Notes: generated by a model from the letters alone, not told the origin. 64,000 nt of DNA from Methylohalobius sp964654415 (GCA_964654415.1 CAZZIP010000010.1:23018-87017); one strand, 5' to 3'; numbered from the stretch's first letter, positions 28,131-37,869 are shown. A program made the numbers and translations.

Positions 28131-29199
28131 AGCGCCGTTCGAACTCCTGCATGAAATCCACCAACGCCCTCACTCCCTCAATGGGCATGGCGTTGTAAAT
28201 ACTCGCTCGCATTCCTCCCACCGAACGGTGACCTTTAAGGTTCACTAAGCCCTGGGCTTCGGCCTCTTTCAGAAACACCGCGTCCAAACTGGGATCGGCT
28301 AGGGTGAAGGGCACGTTCATCCGCGAACGATAACGAGGATCGACCGGATTGTGATAGAAATCGGACCGATCGATGGCCTGATAGAGGAGATCGGCCTTTT
28401 CGATGTTACGCTTTTCTATCGCCGCTACCCCGCCTTGCTCACGCAGCCATTCCAAAACCAATCCTAAGACATACCAATTATAGGTAGGAGGGGTATTGAG
28501 CATCGAACCCTCTTTGGCCTGCAGGCGGTAATCCCAAATCGAAGGGGTGACAGGCAAGGGATCGCGCACGAGATCCTGGCGCACGATCACTATGCAGATC
28601 CCAGCAGGACCCATGTTTTTCTGGGCTCCGGCGTAAATCAATCCGAACTGACTCACGTCTAAAGGACGCGACAGCAAGTTGGAAGACATATCCGTCACCA
28701 GGGGCAAATCCGTCTTGGGCACAAACGGAAACTCTACCCCCTCGATGGTTTCGTTGGCAGTGTAATGGAGATAAGCGGCATCGGGATCGATTTGCCACGT
28801 GCTTGGGTCGGGAATGGTAGTGAATTTGTCTTGCTCGCTGCTTGCCACGACCCGGACCTCGCCGTAGCGCCTGGCCTCGGCCAGCGCTTTCTTGGACCAG
28901 GAACCGGTCACGACATAGTCCATCTTGCACCGCTCCCCGAGCAGATTCATGGGGATGGCGGCGAACTGGCCGGTCGCTCCGCCCTGCAGAAATAAACAAT
29001 GGTATTCCTCACCGATCCCTAAGAGTTCGCGCAAGGCCGCCTCAGAATTTCGAGCAATCTCGCTAAAATGGGAGCCGCGGTGGCTCATCTCCATCACCGA
29101 CATGCCGCTTCCCCGCCAATCCAACATCTCCTCACGGGCACGCTCAAGCACGGGCTGCGGTAACATCGAGGGTCCAGCACTGAAGTTGTATACTCGCAT
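28123..29199 (-). CDS. serC: Phosphoserine aminotransferase
   Basis: SerC transaminates 3-phosphohydroxypyruvate and also acts in pyridoxal phosphate synthesis. The ATG at 29199 follows GGAGGAAACC and gives 358 residues beginning MRVYNFSAGPSMLP. The PLP lysine lies in YAGAQKNMGPAGI. It is five bases after gyrA. Confidence 0.96.
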   Translation of the reverse strand: MRVYNFSAGPSMLPQPVLERAREEMLDWRGSGMSVMEMSHRGSHFSEIARNSEAALRELLGIGEEYHCLFLQGGATGQFAAIPMNLLGERCKMDYVVTGSWSKKALAEARRYGEVRVVASSEQDKFTTIPDPSTWQIDPDAAYLHYTANETIEGVEFPFVPKTDLPLVTDMSSNLLSRPLDVSQFGLIYAGAQKNMGPAGICIVIVRQDLVRDPLPVTPSIWDYRLQAKEGSMLNTPPTYNWYVLGLVLEWLREQGGVAAIEKRNIEKADLLYQAIDRSDFYHNPVDPRYRSRMNVPFTLADPSLDAVFLKEAEAQGLVNLKGHRSVGGMRASIYNAMPIEGVRALVDFMQEFERRYG

Positions 29200-29203
29200 T
29201 GGT

Positions 29204-31741
29204 TTAGGTTTCCTCCGGCAAACTTTCGATTCGGTCCACACCTACCAGCTTCTCGCCTTTGCTTAATCGGATGATGCGCACCCCCTGGGTGTTGCGGCCC
29301 AGCACCGGGATCTCAGAGACTCGGGTGCGCACCAGCGTACCGCCGGTAGTAATCAGCATGATTTCATCCTCTTCCTGGACCAGTACCGCACCCACTAGGG
29401 CACCATTGCGGTCCGAGGTTTGGATAGCGATCACCCCTTGTCCGCCGCGGCTATGGCGAGGGAATTCAGCCAGCCGAGTGCGTTTGCCATACCCGTTTTC
29501 GGTCACGGTCAAAACGGTGCCTTCAGTCCCTAGGCCCATGGCGATCACCTTCTGGCCTTGCGGCAGTTTCATCCCTCGCACCCCGCCTGCCGTCCGTCCC
29601 ATGGAACGGACCTCGCTCTCGTTGAAGCAGATCGCTTTACCACCGCTGGAGAACAGCATCACGTCCTGCTCCCCATTGGTCAGGGCGGCTTTCACCAGGA
29701 CATCGCCGGGTTTTAAATCGATCGCGATCTTGCCGATCGAGCGCAGGAATGCAAACTCGCTTAAGGGGGTTTTTTTGACCACCCCTGAAGCCGTGACCAT
29801 AAAGACAAAGCCACCGGCAGCAAAATCGCGCACCGGCAGGACAGCATTGATCCGCTCCCCTTCATCCAACGGCAACAGGTTAACGATGGGCTTGCCCCGC
29901 GAAGTCCGGCTAGCCATGGGCAGTTCATACACTTTCAGCCCATAGACCTTGCCCAAGCTGGAAAAACATAACAAGGTGTCATGCGTGTTGGCAATTAAAA
30001 GCTCCTCGACGAAATCCTCTTCCTTAGTGGCCGCCGCCGCCTTACCCTTGCCGCCGCGCCGCTGGGCCTGGTAGACCGAAAGCGGCTGGGCCTTGACGTA
30101 ACCGGCATGAGTCAGGGTCACCACTACGTCCTCGTCGGAGATCAGATCTTCGACCGAAAGGCTACATTGTTCCTCTATGATTTCGGTCCGCCGCTCGTCG
30201 CCGAATTGATCGCGCAACGCGATTAGCTCGCTGCGGATGACCTGCAACAAGCGCTCTTCGCTTCCCAGGATGGCCAGCAATTCCTCGATCTGATCCAGAA
30301 GAGTTTGGTACTCTTCAAAGATTTTGTCCTGTTCCAAGCCGGTCAAGCGGTGCAGACGCAGGTCCAGGATCGCTTGGGCCTGGACCGGTGACAGGCGATA
30401 GCCGTCCGGCCCCAAGCCTAAGCCTTCTTCTAAATCCTCAGGATGCGTGCGCGTAGCATCGGCCCGCGCCAAATAAGCCTGGACGATTCCCGGGCGCCAG
30501 GCACACGCCAATAACTGCTCCTTGGCCTCTTTGGGAGAGGGAGCGGCCTTGATCAGCTCGATCACTTGGTCGAGGTTGGCCAGCGCCACTGCTAATCCTT
30601 CCAGCACGTGAACCCGTTCGCGCGCCTTGCGCAATTCGTACAAGGTGCGGCGGGTGACGACTTCGCGGCGGTGGTCAACAAAAGCCTCCAGGACCTCCTT
30701 CAGGTTCAAGCACCTAGGCCGCCCGTCCACCAGCGCCACCATATTGATCCCGAATACGCTCTGAAGCTGGGTGTGCTGATACAGATTATTGAGCACCACC
30801 TCGGGCTGTTCCCCACGCTTGAGTTCTATCACCATCCGCATGCCGTCCTTGTCGGATTCGTCGCGCAGCGCGGCGATGCCAGAAAGCTTTTCTTCCTTGA
30901 CCAGTTCGGCGATCTTCTCGATCAGGCGGGCCTTGTTGACCTGATAAGGCAGCTCGGTCACGACGATGCTCTGGCGGCCGCCGTCCTTGCTCGTCTCCAC
31001 GTGGGAACAAGCGCGCAGGTAGATCCGCCCACGACCGGTAGTATAGGCCTGACGAATCCCCTCAGCGCCATTGATGATCGCACCCGTGGGGAAATCCGGC
31101 CCTGGAATGTAATGCATCAACTCATCGATAGTAATATCGGGATGGTCGATCAGGGCGAGAACCCCATTGACAACCTCGGTCAAGTTATGCGGCGGGATGT
31201 TGGTCGCCATCCCCACCGCGATTCCGGACGAACCGTTGACCAGAAGGTTAGGAAGTTTCGCTGGCAGTACTTCTGGTTCCCGCTCGGACTCGTCGTAATT
31301 AGGGGCAAAATCGACCGTCTCCTTGTCCAGGTCCGCGAGCAATTCATGGGCGATGCGGGCCATGCGTACCTCCGTGTACCGCATCGCCGCCGGCGGGTCG
31401 CCGTCGACCGAACCGAAATTGCCCTGGCCGTCGATCAAGACATAACGCATCGAGAATGCCTGGGCCATACGCACGATGGTCTCGTAAACCGCCGCATCGC
31501 CGTGAGGGTGGTATTTACCGATAACATCGCCCACCACCCGAGCCGATTTTTTGTAAGGTTTGTTCCAATCGTTGCCCAACTCGTGCATGGAGTACAAGAC
31601 CCGCCGATGGACCGGTTTGAGGCCATCGCGCACATCCGGCAACGCCCTACCGACGATCACGCTCATGGCATAATCGAGATAGGATTGTTTCATCTCGTCT
31701 TCGAGCGTGACGGAGAGGACTTCTTTGGCAAACTCAGACAT
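29204..31741 (-). CDS. gyrA: DNA gyrase subunit A
   Basis: GyrA breaks and rejoins DNA during negative supercoiling. The 845-residue protein has the catalytic Tyr at 122 (AAMRYTEVRM) and a C-terminal pinwheel with the GyrA box QRRGGKG, which distinguishes gyrase from topoisomerase IV. In the quinolone-determining region the residues equivalent to E. coli S83 and D87 read A83 and E87. It is the head gene of the gyrA-serC-serA-pheA-hisC-tyrA-aroA-cmk-rpsA run. Confidence 0.97.
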   Translation of the reverse strand: MSEFAKEVLSVTLEDEMKQSYLDYAMSVIVGRALPDVRDGLKPVHRRVLYSMHELGNDWNKPYKKSARVVGDVIGKYHPHGDAAVYETIVRMAQAFSMRYVLIDGQGNFGSVDGDPPAAMRYTEVRMARIAHELLADLDKETVDFAPNYDESEREPEVLPAKLPNLLVNGSSGIAVGMATNIPPHNLTEVVNGVLALIDHPDITIDELMHYIPGPDFPTGAIINGAEGIRQAYTTGRGRIYLRACSHVETSKDGGRQSIVVTELPYQVNKARLIEKIAELVKEEKLSGIAALRDESDKDGMRMVIELKRGEQPEVVLNNLYQHTQLQSVFGINMVALVDGRPRCLNLKEVLEAFVDHRREVVTRRTLYELRKARERVHVLEGLAVALANLDQVIELIKAAPSPKEAKEQLLACAWRPGIVQAYLARADATRTHPEDLEEGLGLGPDGYRLSPVQAQAILDLRLHRLTGLEQDKIFEEYQTLLDQIEELLAILGSEERLLQVIRSELIALRDQFGDERRTEIIEEQCSLSVEDLISDEDVVVTLTHAGYVKAQPLSVYQAQRRGGKGKAAAATKEEDFVEELLIANTHDTLLCFSSLGKVYGLKVYELPMASRTSRGKPIVNLLPLDEGERINAVLPVRDFAAGGFVFMVTASGVVKKTPLSEFAFLRSIGKIAIDLKPGDVLVKAALTNGEQDVMLFSSGGKAICFNESEVRSMGRTAGGVRGMKLPQGQKVIAMGLGTEGTVLTVTENGYGKRTRLAEFPRHSRGGQGVIAIQTSDRNGALVGAVLVQEEDEIMLITTGGTLVRTRVSEIPVLGRNTQGVRIIRLSKGEKLVGVDRIESLPEET

Positions 31742-31768
31742 GGTAAAAACTATACAAAAAACTGTTAA

Positions 31769-31774
31769 ATTATA
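31769..31774 (-). promoter_or_regulatory. Possible -10 element of gyrA promoter
   Basis: A perfect TATAAT on the minus strand lies 28 bases before the gyrA start. I see no good -35 hexamer at 16-18 bases, so this is a partial call. Confidence 0.35.
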
Positions 31775-31804
31775 CCTTAAAACCAGCTTAGAAAGCTGAG
31801 CAAG

Positions 31805-32347
31805 CTAATAGCGAATAAAGTTTTCTCGATAGTATTTCAGCTCCTCGATGGATTCTAAGATATCCGCCAAAGCTTCATGGGCGTTCTTCTTCTTGAACCC
31901 CTCCTGAATCCGAGGCGCCCAACGCCTGGCCAATTCTTTAAGGGTGGAGACATCCAAATTGCGGTAATGAAAGTAAGCTTCCAGCTGGGGCATGAGGCGG
32001 TACAAGAAACGCCGGTCCTGGCAGACGCTATTGCCGCACATAGGCGAGGCGCCGGCTGGGACCCAGCCTTGGAGAAACTCTAAGGTTCTGGCTTCAGCTT
32101 CTCGTTCACTCACGCCGAGGCTGCGTACCCGTTCGAGCAAACCCGATTCACCGTGGTGTTTGCGGTTCCAGTCGTCCATCGCCGCCAACACGCTTTCAGG
32201 CTGATGAATCGCCAATACTGGACCGACGGCCAATAGATTCAATTCCTGATCGGTCACGACGGTTGCAATTTCAAGAATAACGTCCCGATCTGGGTCCAGG
32301 CCAGTCATCTCCAAGTCGATCCAGATCAGATTGTTTTTATCTGCCAT
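31805..32347 (-). CDS. orn: Oligoribonuclease
   Basis: Orn degrades the short RNA oligonucleotides left by other nucleases, including linear di-GMP. The 180-residue protein is a DEDDh exonuclease, with the first acidic pair in IWIDLEMTGLD and the last His-Asp in KKNAHEALADI. It is divergent from the rsgA-side genes, and an M48 peptidase gene follows on the other strand. Confidence 0.96.
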   Translation of the reverse strand: MADKNNLIWIDLEMTGLDPDRDVILEIATVVTDQELNLLAVGPVLAIHQPESVLAAMDDWNRKHHGESGLLERVRSLGVSEREAEARTLEFLQGWVPAGASPMCGNSVCQDRRFLYRLMPQLEAYFHYRNLDVSTLKELARRWAPRIQEGFKKKNAHEALADILESIEELKYYRENFIRY

Positions 32348-32431
32348 GCTTTAAGCCTTAAAGATCAGTTGTCAGTGATGCCGGCAAAGGCTAAGCTGTT
32401 TGATCAATTTTTGCAAAACTGTCGTTTGCCC

Positions 32432-33679
32432 ATGAATGCTTTCACCTTCGTTTTTCTGCTTGCGCTTGCGGCTTCCTTCAGCATCGAATTCTGGCTGGCG
32501 CGGCGCCACGCAGCCCATGTCCGCAGTCACCGCGACCGGGTGCCAGACTCGTTCCAAGACTCCATCACTCTGGCCGCGCATCAAAAAGCCGCCGACTACA
32601 CCTTGGCTAAGCTCAAGGTGCAGGAGAGCGCACGCCTGCTCCATCTCGTCCTGCTGCTGATCTTCACCCTAGGCGGTGGCATAACCGCCCTCGACCAGTG
32701 GTTAGGCCGGTTCGAGTTGGGGTCGACCGCCCATGGAACGGCGTTGATCCTCGCGGTGATGTTCCTGATCGCGCTTTCAGAATTGCCGCTTTCGATTTAT
32801 CAGACCTTCGTAGTGGAAGAAAGATTCGGCTTCAACCGCACTACGGTGATCCAATTCATTAAGGATTTGGGCCTGCAGACCGCGTTGGCGTTAGGCCTGG
32901 GCGCTCCGCTTTTGGCTTTGATCTTGTGGGTCATGGAAAGTGCGGGTCGCAGTTGGTGGGTAATCGCCTGGATGATCCTGACGGGCTTTTCGCTGTTCAT
33001 GAGTTGGGCTTGGCCTACTCTGATCGCCCCGCTGTTCAATCGCTTCACCCCGCTGGAAGATCAGAACCTCAAAGCCCGGATCCAGCGATTGTTGGAACGC
33101 TGCGGCTTTTACAGCCGAGGTATTTTCGTCATGGACGGCTCGCGCCGCAGCGGCCATGGCAATGCCTATTTTACCGGTCTCGGCAATCACAAGCGGATCG
33201 TGTTCTTTGATACCCTGATGGCCGCCTTGGAACCGGAGGAACTAGAGGCGGTACTGGCCCACGAACTGGGGCATTTCAAGCGCAACCACGTCATCAAAAT
33301 ACTGAGTGTAAACGTTGGTGTGAGCTTCATCGGCTTCGCTCTGCTTGGCTGGCTGGCAGAACAGACCTGGTTTTACCATGGACTGGGGGTATCCAGACCC
33401 TCAGCCGCTGCGGCAGTCTTGTTGTTCGTGCTGATCGCACCGGTATTCGGCACTTTCCTGCAGCCTCTGCTGGCAGCCATTCAACGCAGATACGAATTCG
33501 AAGCGGATGAATTCGCTGCTTCCCTGACCCGACCCGAAGTCCTGATCCGCTCGCTGGTAAAACTTTATCGCGACAACGCCGCCACTCTCACCCCAGATCC
33601 CCTCTATGCTGCCTTCCATTATAGCCATCCTCCGGCGACGATTCGGATTGAGCATCTAAAACGAGCGTGCCGGAAATGA
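32432..33679 (+). CDS. M48-family (Ste24-like) membrane metalloprotease
   Basis: This is a zinc endopeptidase of the CAAX-protease/Ste24 type embedded in the inner membrane. The ATG at 32432 gives 415 residues; the frame also allows 32369. An N-terminal M48_N region has several membrane helices, followed by the HEXXH zinc motif (AHELGHFKRNH, near residue 277) and the downstream EFEADEFA glutamate ligand. Its physiological substrate is unknown. The orn-M48-rsgA neighbourhood is common in gammaproteobacteria. It overlaps rsgA by 13 bases. Confidence 0.88.
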   Translation: MNAFTFVFLLALAASFSIEFWLARRHAAHVRSHRDRVPDSFQDSITLAAHQKAADYTLAKLKVQESARLLHLVLLLIFTLGGGITALDQWLGRFELGSTAHGTALILAVMFLIALSELPLSIYQTFVVEERFGFNRTTVIQFIKDLGLQTALALGLGAPLLALILWVMESAGRSWWVIAWMILTGFSLFMSWAWPTLIAPLFNRFTPLEDQNLKARIQRLLERCGFYSRGIFVMDGSRRSGHGNAYFTGLGNHKRIVFFDTLMAALEPEELEAVLAHELGHFKRNHVIKILSVNVGVSFIGFALLGWLAEQTWFYHGLGVSRPSAAAAVLLFVLIAPVFGTFLQPLLAAIQRRYEFEADEFAASLTRPEVLIRSLVKLYRDNAATLTPDPLYAAFHYSHPPATIRIEHLKRACRK

Positions 33680-34575
33680 ACCAAGCTCGCCGTGGTCGAG
33701 TCGTTGCCCACTTTGGCAGGGAATGGGCGGTCGAGGATGAAGGCGGCAGGCTGGTTCTCGCCTACCCTTTAGCCAAGTGCAGGGAACTCCCTTGCGTCGG
33801 CGACTGGGTCCAGTGGGAGCCAACCGATGCCGAGCACGGCCGCATCCTCGAGGTCTTACCTCGAAAAACCCTCCTGACTCGTCCAGGGCGCAGCGGTAAC
33901 CTGCGCCCAGTGGCGGCCAACGTCGATCAGGTGTTGGTCGTCCTTGCCCCCGAGCCCGCTTATGACTTACTTCTGGTCGATCAATACCTAGTCGTATGCG
34001 AGAACCGGAAGATCGACGCCTGCCTGGTGTTCAACAAGCTCGACCTCATCCCAGAAGAACACCGCTCAATGCTGCTGGAAGGAGACTTGGCACCTTATCG
34101 GTCGCTGTATCCGATCCTGCTCCTCAGCGCCAAGACCGGTGAAGGGATGGAAGCATTACGCGCGGCCTTGAAGAGCAAGGTCTCCATGTTTGCAGGCCAA
34201 TCCGGAGTCGGCAAATCTTCCCTATTGAAAACCCTTGTTCCCAACCAAACTATCCGGATCGGTGAGCTGTCCGCCAGCAGGCACCGCGGGCGCCACACCA
34301 CCACCAGCGCCAGGCTGTTCCATCTGCCCGAAGGCGGCGACCTCATCGACACGCCTGGAGTGATGATATTTGGCCTGGCAGGCATCGATCCACCGCAGCT
34401 GGCCTTCGGCTACCGGGAATTCCAGCGCCTCATCCCGCATTGCCGCTTTGCCGATTGCCGACACGCAGGCGACGCCGGCTGTGCGGTACGGGAGGCGGTG
34501 GAAAAAGGGAAGATCAGCACCTCCCGCTATCAACGTTATTTGAAGCTGCTCGAGAAATTACCGCAGATTTCCTAA
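33667..34575 (+). CDS. rsgA: Ribosome small-subunit maturation GTPase RsgA
   Basis: RsgA is a circularly permuted GTPase that acts late in 30S assembly. The 302-residue protein has an N-terminal OB fold. The G motifs run in permuted order (FNKLDLI before GQSGVGKSSL, then DTPG), and a C-terminal zinc-finger region follows (CRFADCRHAGDAGC). It ends convergently with recR, with a four-base overlap. Confidence 0.95.
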   Translation: MPEMNQARRGRVVAHFGREWAVEDEGGRLVLAYPLAKCRELPCVGDWVQWEPTDAEHGRILEVLPRKTLLTRPGRSGNLRPVAANVDQVLVVLAPEPAYDLLLVDQYLVVCENRKIDACLVFNKLDLIPEEHRSMLLEGDLAPYRSLYPILLLSAKTGEGMEALRAALKSKVSMFAGQSGVGKSSLLKTLVPNQTIRIGELSASRHRGRHTTTSARLFHLPEGGDLIDTPGVMIFGLAGIDPPQLAFGYREFQRLIPHCRFADCRHAGDAGCAVREAVEKGKISTSRYQRYLKLLEKLPQIS

Positions 34576-35171
34576 ACCGTCCGCCGCCCTTCGAATGCAT
34601 ACGCCAGGGTATGGGCGTCCAGATACTCCAATTCCCCGCCTACCGGCACGCCATGGGCGATGCGACTGACGCACACGCCGGCTCTTCGAGCCAGTTCAGC
34701 AAGGTAATGGGCGGTCGCTTCACCTTCCACCGTAGAATTGGTGGCCAGGATCAACTCCTTGACCTCTCCTTCCCGCAAACGTTGCTCCAAATCCTCCAAC
34801 CCTAGATCCTCAGGGCCGACGCCGTCCAAAGGCGACAGGTGTCCGTGGAGGATGAAAAACACCCCCCTGAACACGCCGGTCTGTTCGATCGCCAGAGCGT
34901 CAGCCGGGGTTTCTACTACACACAACTTGGATCGCTCTCGCCCGGGATCCAGGCAAATCGGGCAGATCGGCATTTCGGTGAGGTTCCGACAGGACTGACA
35001 GCGGCGGATCTTCTCCAACGCCTCGCTCAAAACCTGCACCAATTGGCAAGCTCCCTGGCGGTCGTGCTGCAGCAAGTGGAAAGCCATCCTTTGCGCAGAC
35101 TTCGGCCCTACCCCTGGCAGCCGCCTCAACGCTTGCATCAGGCGCTGGAGACAATCACTTCGACCTATCAT
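34572..35171 (-). CDS. recR: Recombination mediator RecR
   Basis: RecR works with RecO and RecF to load RecA at gaps. The 199-residue length is standard. A helix-hairpin-helix (LRRLPGVGPKSAQRMAFHLL), a four-Cys zinc finger (CQSCRNLTEMPICPIC) and a Toprim domain (LCVVETPADALAIE) are present. It is the last gene of ffs-dnaX-ybaB-recR. Confidence 0.96.
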   Translation of the reverse strand: MIGRSDCLQRLMQALRRLPGVGPKSAQRMAFHLLQHDRQGACQLVQVLSEALEKIRRCQSCRNLTEMPICPICLDPGRERSKLCVVETPADALAIEQTGVFRGVFFILHGHLSPLDGVGPEDLGLEDLEQRLREGEVKELILATNSTVEGEATAHYLAELARRAGVCVSRIAHGVPVGGELEYLDAHTLAYAFEGRRTV

Positions 35172-35177
35172 TGAGCC

Positions 35178-35504
35178 TCAGAATGGCAACTTCATCCCAC
35201 CCGGCAATTGGAAGCCGCCGGCCAATTCGGCCATCTTCTCTTCTTTGAGCTTGTCTACTTTGTGAACCGCATCGTTGACCGCCGCAGCTACCAAGTCCTC
35301 GAGGATTTCCTTATCCTCCTCCCGAAACAGACTCCCGTCGATAGTCAGCCGCAGCACCTCGCGCCGCCCGTTCATGATTACCTTCACCAAACCACCGCCC
35401 GCCTCACCCTGAACCTCGGCTTTAGCCAACTCCTCCTGAGCTCGCTTGAATTTCTCCTGCATTTCCTGAGCCTGTTGCATCAGGGCTCCCAGTGGATTTT
35501 TCAT
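35178..35504 (-). CDS. ybaB: Nucleoid-associated protein YbaB/EbfC
   Basis: YbaB/EbfC is a small dimeric DNA-binding protein. The 108-residue product has the family's N-terminal amphipathic helix (LMQQAQEMQEKFKRAQEEL) and the V-MNGRREVLRLTID strand. It sits between dnaX and recR, six bases from recR, the arrangement conserved across bacteria. Confidence 0.95.
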   Translation of the reverse strand: MKNPLGALMQQAQEMQEKFKRAQEELAKAEVQGEAGGGLVKVIMNGRREVLRLTIDGSLFREEDKEILEDLVAAAVNDAVHKVDKLKEEKMAELAGGFQLPGGMKLPF

Positions 35505-35529
35505 CTTGCCGTCCTCCCAATTGTCTGTT

Positions 35530-37086
35530 TCACTTTGTCGGCTTGACCGATCCAGGCACTATCCGGGCATCGAAGGTTTCCATTAGCGCCCGGACCGTCT
35601 CATCTTCAGCGATAGCCTTCTCGGCTTCTGCCAGCTTTTCTTGCTGCCGGCGCTGACGCAAACTCGCCGGCGTCTCCACCTCGCTTCGAGCAACCCGGAT
35701 GACCAGCTTCACCGGCCGCCCAAGGGTTGCCGCAAGCGCCTGTTGCAGCCGTTCCTGCCATCGGTCACTCCGCAAGTGTGCAAAGCTTTCATCCAACATC
35801 AACTCGCATCGCTGCTCGTCCAGGTGCACCAATACGCAATGGTAGGCCAATTCGCGGGTCATCCCGGAAAGCTGCATACGCTCCAGCAAGGCTGTCCACC
35901 CCGACTCCGCCGAGGGAGTGGGTGGGGTTTCATCGACCATTCCAGGAACTTCTATCGTGGAAGACGCGCCCCCTGGCTTGGAGGCCGTCGCGCTCGGCGC
36001 TGCTTCCAACGGCCGAAACGCCAGCATTCTAAGCAGCACCATCTCCAAACCAGTACGCGGATCAGGGGCCCAAGGTAAATCCCTCTGTCCCATCAGACCA
36101 ATTTGATAATACAGCTGCACGTCTTCGGCAGACAGCGCTTTAGCCTGCGCCAGGATGAAGTCGCGCTCTTCATCCTGCTCAGCGGTCTCCGGCAGCTTTT
36201 GGGCCAACGCGATCCGGTGCAGCAGGAGCAATAGCTCTCTCAGCACCTCAGCAAAATCCGATCCGGTCTCAGCCAGCCGCGCGACCTCAGCCAGCGCCGC
36301 GCGCGCATCGAGCTTTGCTAGCGCCTCCACCAGCCCTTTGAGGGAATCCCGCGCCACCCCTCCCAACATCGCTTCGACGTCATTCGCCCCTACCCGGCCG
36401 CCGCCATAAGCGATCGCCTGATCCAGCAGACTCAGCGCATCGCGCAGGCTACCGTCGGCGGCGCGCGCCAAACGCCGCAAAGCTCCCTCTTCGAAGGCGA
36501 TCCCTTCCGCTTCGAGAATCTGCTCAAGACGCGCTTCGATCTGATCTGGCGGCAGCCTTTTTAAGCTGAATTGGAGACAGCGCGACAGCACTGTCACCGG
36601 GATTTTCTGAGGATCGGTGGTAGCGAGCAAAAATTTGACGTGCGGGGGCGGCTCTTCTAAGGTCTTGAGCAGCGCATTGAAGCTGTGCCCGGAGAGCATA
36701 TGCACTTCGTCGATCAGATAGATCTTGTAACGCCCACGGCTAGGAGCGTACTGCGCATTCTCCAAAAGCTTCTGGGTGTCCTCGACCCGGGTCCGGGAAG
36801 CTGCATCCACCTCGATCAAATCGACGAAGCGACCTTCGTCCACCGCCAGGCAGACCTCGCACTGACAGCAAGGCTCTCCCTCCCTAGGCTGCATGCAGTT
36901 GAGCGCTTTGGCCAAAATCCGCGCAATGGTAGTCTTGCCCACTCCGCGGGTACCGGTAAACAGATACGCGTGATGCATGCGCTCATAGACCAAAGCGTTG
37001 CGCAGCACCCGAACCACATGGGACTGTCCAGTGATCTCGGCGAAGCAGCGCGGACGCCACTTGCGGGCCAGAGCTTGATAACTCAT
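35530..37086 (-). CDS. dnaX: DNA polymerase III subunit tau/gamma
   Basis: DnaX forms the clamp-loader ATPase. The 518-residue protein has Walker A GTRGVGKTTIARILAKAL, the four-Cys zinc module (CMQPREGEPCCQCEVC), DEVHML and an SRC arginine finger. A C-terminal region past about residue 370 is shorter than the E. coli tau tail. I did not find an obvious slippery A-AAA-AAG frameshift signal for a separate gamma form. Confidence 0.95.
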   Translation of the reverse strand: MSYQALARKWRPRCFAEITGQSHVVRVLRNALVYERMHHAYLFTGTRGVGKTTIARILAKALNCMQPREGEPCCQCEVCLAVDEGRFVDLIEVDAASRTRVEDTQKLLENAQYAPSRGRYKIYLIDEVHMLSGHSFNALLKTLEEPPPHVKFLLATTDPQKIPVTVLSRCLQFSLKRLPPDQIEARLEQILEAEGIAFEEGALRRLARAADGSLRDALSLLDQAIAYGGGRVGANDVEAMLGGVARDSLKGLVEALAKLDARAALAEVARLAETGSDFAEVLRELLLLLHRIALAQKLPETAEQDEERDFILAQAKALSAEDVQLYYQIGLMGQRDLPWAPDPRTGLEMVLLRMLAFRPLEAAPSATASKPGGASSTIEVPGMVDETPPTPSAESGWTALLERMQLSGMTRELAYHCVLVHLDEQRCELMLDESFAHLRSDRWQERLQQALAATLGRPVKLVIRVARSEVETPASLRQRRQQEKLAEAEKAIAEDETVRALMETFDARIVPGSVKPTK

Positions 37087-37108
37087 GGAAAATCTTTAAA
37101 CTCAGGGA

Positions 37109-37220
37109 GGCAGACTACGCCAGCCACACCCCGGCACACGAATCAACTGTTACCGTTGCTCCCTTCCGGGCCTGGCGGGGTTCACAGCCTATCGCTGCGG
37201 AGGGACCGACACAGTCCGCC
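37109..37220 (-). ncRNA. ffs: 4.5S RNA of the signal recognition particle
   Basis: The minus strand carries the universal SRP domain IV apex (CAGGCCCGGAAGGGAGCA) inside a long hairpin. The ends GGCGGACU and AGUCUGCC pair over eight bases, which sets the limits at 112 nucleotides, close to E. coli 4.5S RNA (114). It lies just upstream of dnaX. Exact ends are inferred from pairing. Confidence 0.93.
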
Positions 37221-37260
37221 ATTGATCGTTCATCCCGACGGCCTCGCCGGGAAGCAAGTT

Positions 37261-37289
37261 ATTATCCCAGTCCGAACCATGTATTGCAA
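37261..37289 (-). promoter_or_regulatory. Sigma-70 promoter for ffs
   Basis: On the minus strand TTGCAA, a 17-base spacer and GATAAT are well placed. Transcription would begin about 34 bases before the mature 5' end of ffs, consistent with a leader removed by RNase P as in E. coli. Confidence 0.65.
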
Positions 37290-37461
37290 GCACGTGTATA
37301 CGCCCAGTACCTTTGGCACTTGGCTTAATGCTAATTGCTATTTGCTCAATGCAAACGACGTCTCTAAATTCATTTCTACCTTGAAGCAAGTATAATGGGC
37401 CTGCCTTCCCAAAGGGCGTCTGGTTTCCTTAAGAACAAATCAAAATTATTAGGAGGTAACT

Positions 37462-37818
37462 ATGGTATTTCTAACTGCATCTCTAGCCGCTTTTACTGTG
37501 GCGGCCCTGCTGGGCCTGACTATCGCTTTCGATTTATTCCGAGGTTATCCGGTGGACCGGCGCATCGTTCTCACCCATGCCGGTATGGCGGTTTTGGGGG
37601 CAGTTTTGGCCGTCGGCGCAGCGCTATTGGGTGACAAACGCGTGTATGTCAACATCGCCTTGGTGGTGATCATCGTTCTATTAGGTTTCACTGCGGCAAG
37701 CCGCCGTTACAAGACCGGACAGGTCCAAAAAAGCTTAATCATCGGTCACGCCAGCCTAGCAGTGATCTGCTATCTGATCCTGGCTGCTGTCGTACTCGGG
37801 CTCAATCCAACGGGCTAA
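37462..37818 (+). CDS. Small inner-membrane protein of unknown function
   Basis: The 118-residue product starts after a very strong AGGAGG. It has four hydrophobic segments (about residues 4-24, 38-58, 62-80 and 92-113) and a short basic loop (SRRYKTGQ). I do not recognise a named family with certainty. It is a single-gene unit: a TATAAT box lies at 37391-37396 upstream and a strong terminator lies at 37870-37891. Confidence 0.75.
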   Translation: MVFLTASLAAFTVAALLGLTIAFDLFRGYPVDRRIVLTHAGMAVLGAVLAVGAALLGDKRVYVNIALVVIIVLLGFTAASRRYKTGQVQKSLIIGHASLAVICYLILAAVVLGLNPTG

Positions 37819-37869
37819 GCGCTAGCGGACAAGCCAGCACCGACACGAATCTAAGACCTTGATTCCTCG

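Noticed and set aside
30608..31768. 386-codon plus-strand open frame opposite gyrA
   Set aside because: It lies wholly antisense to the conserved gyrA N-terminal domain. Its composition (His- and Gln-rich) is typical of a shadow frame.
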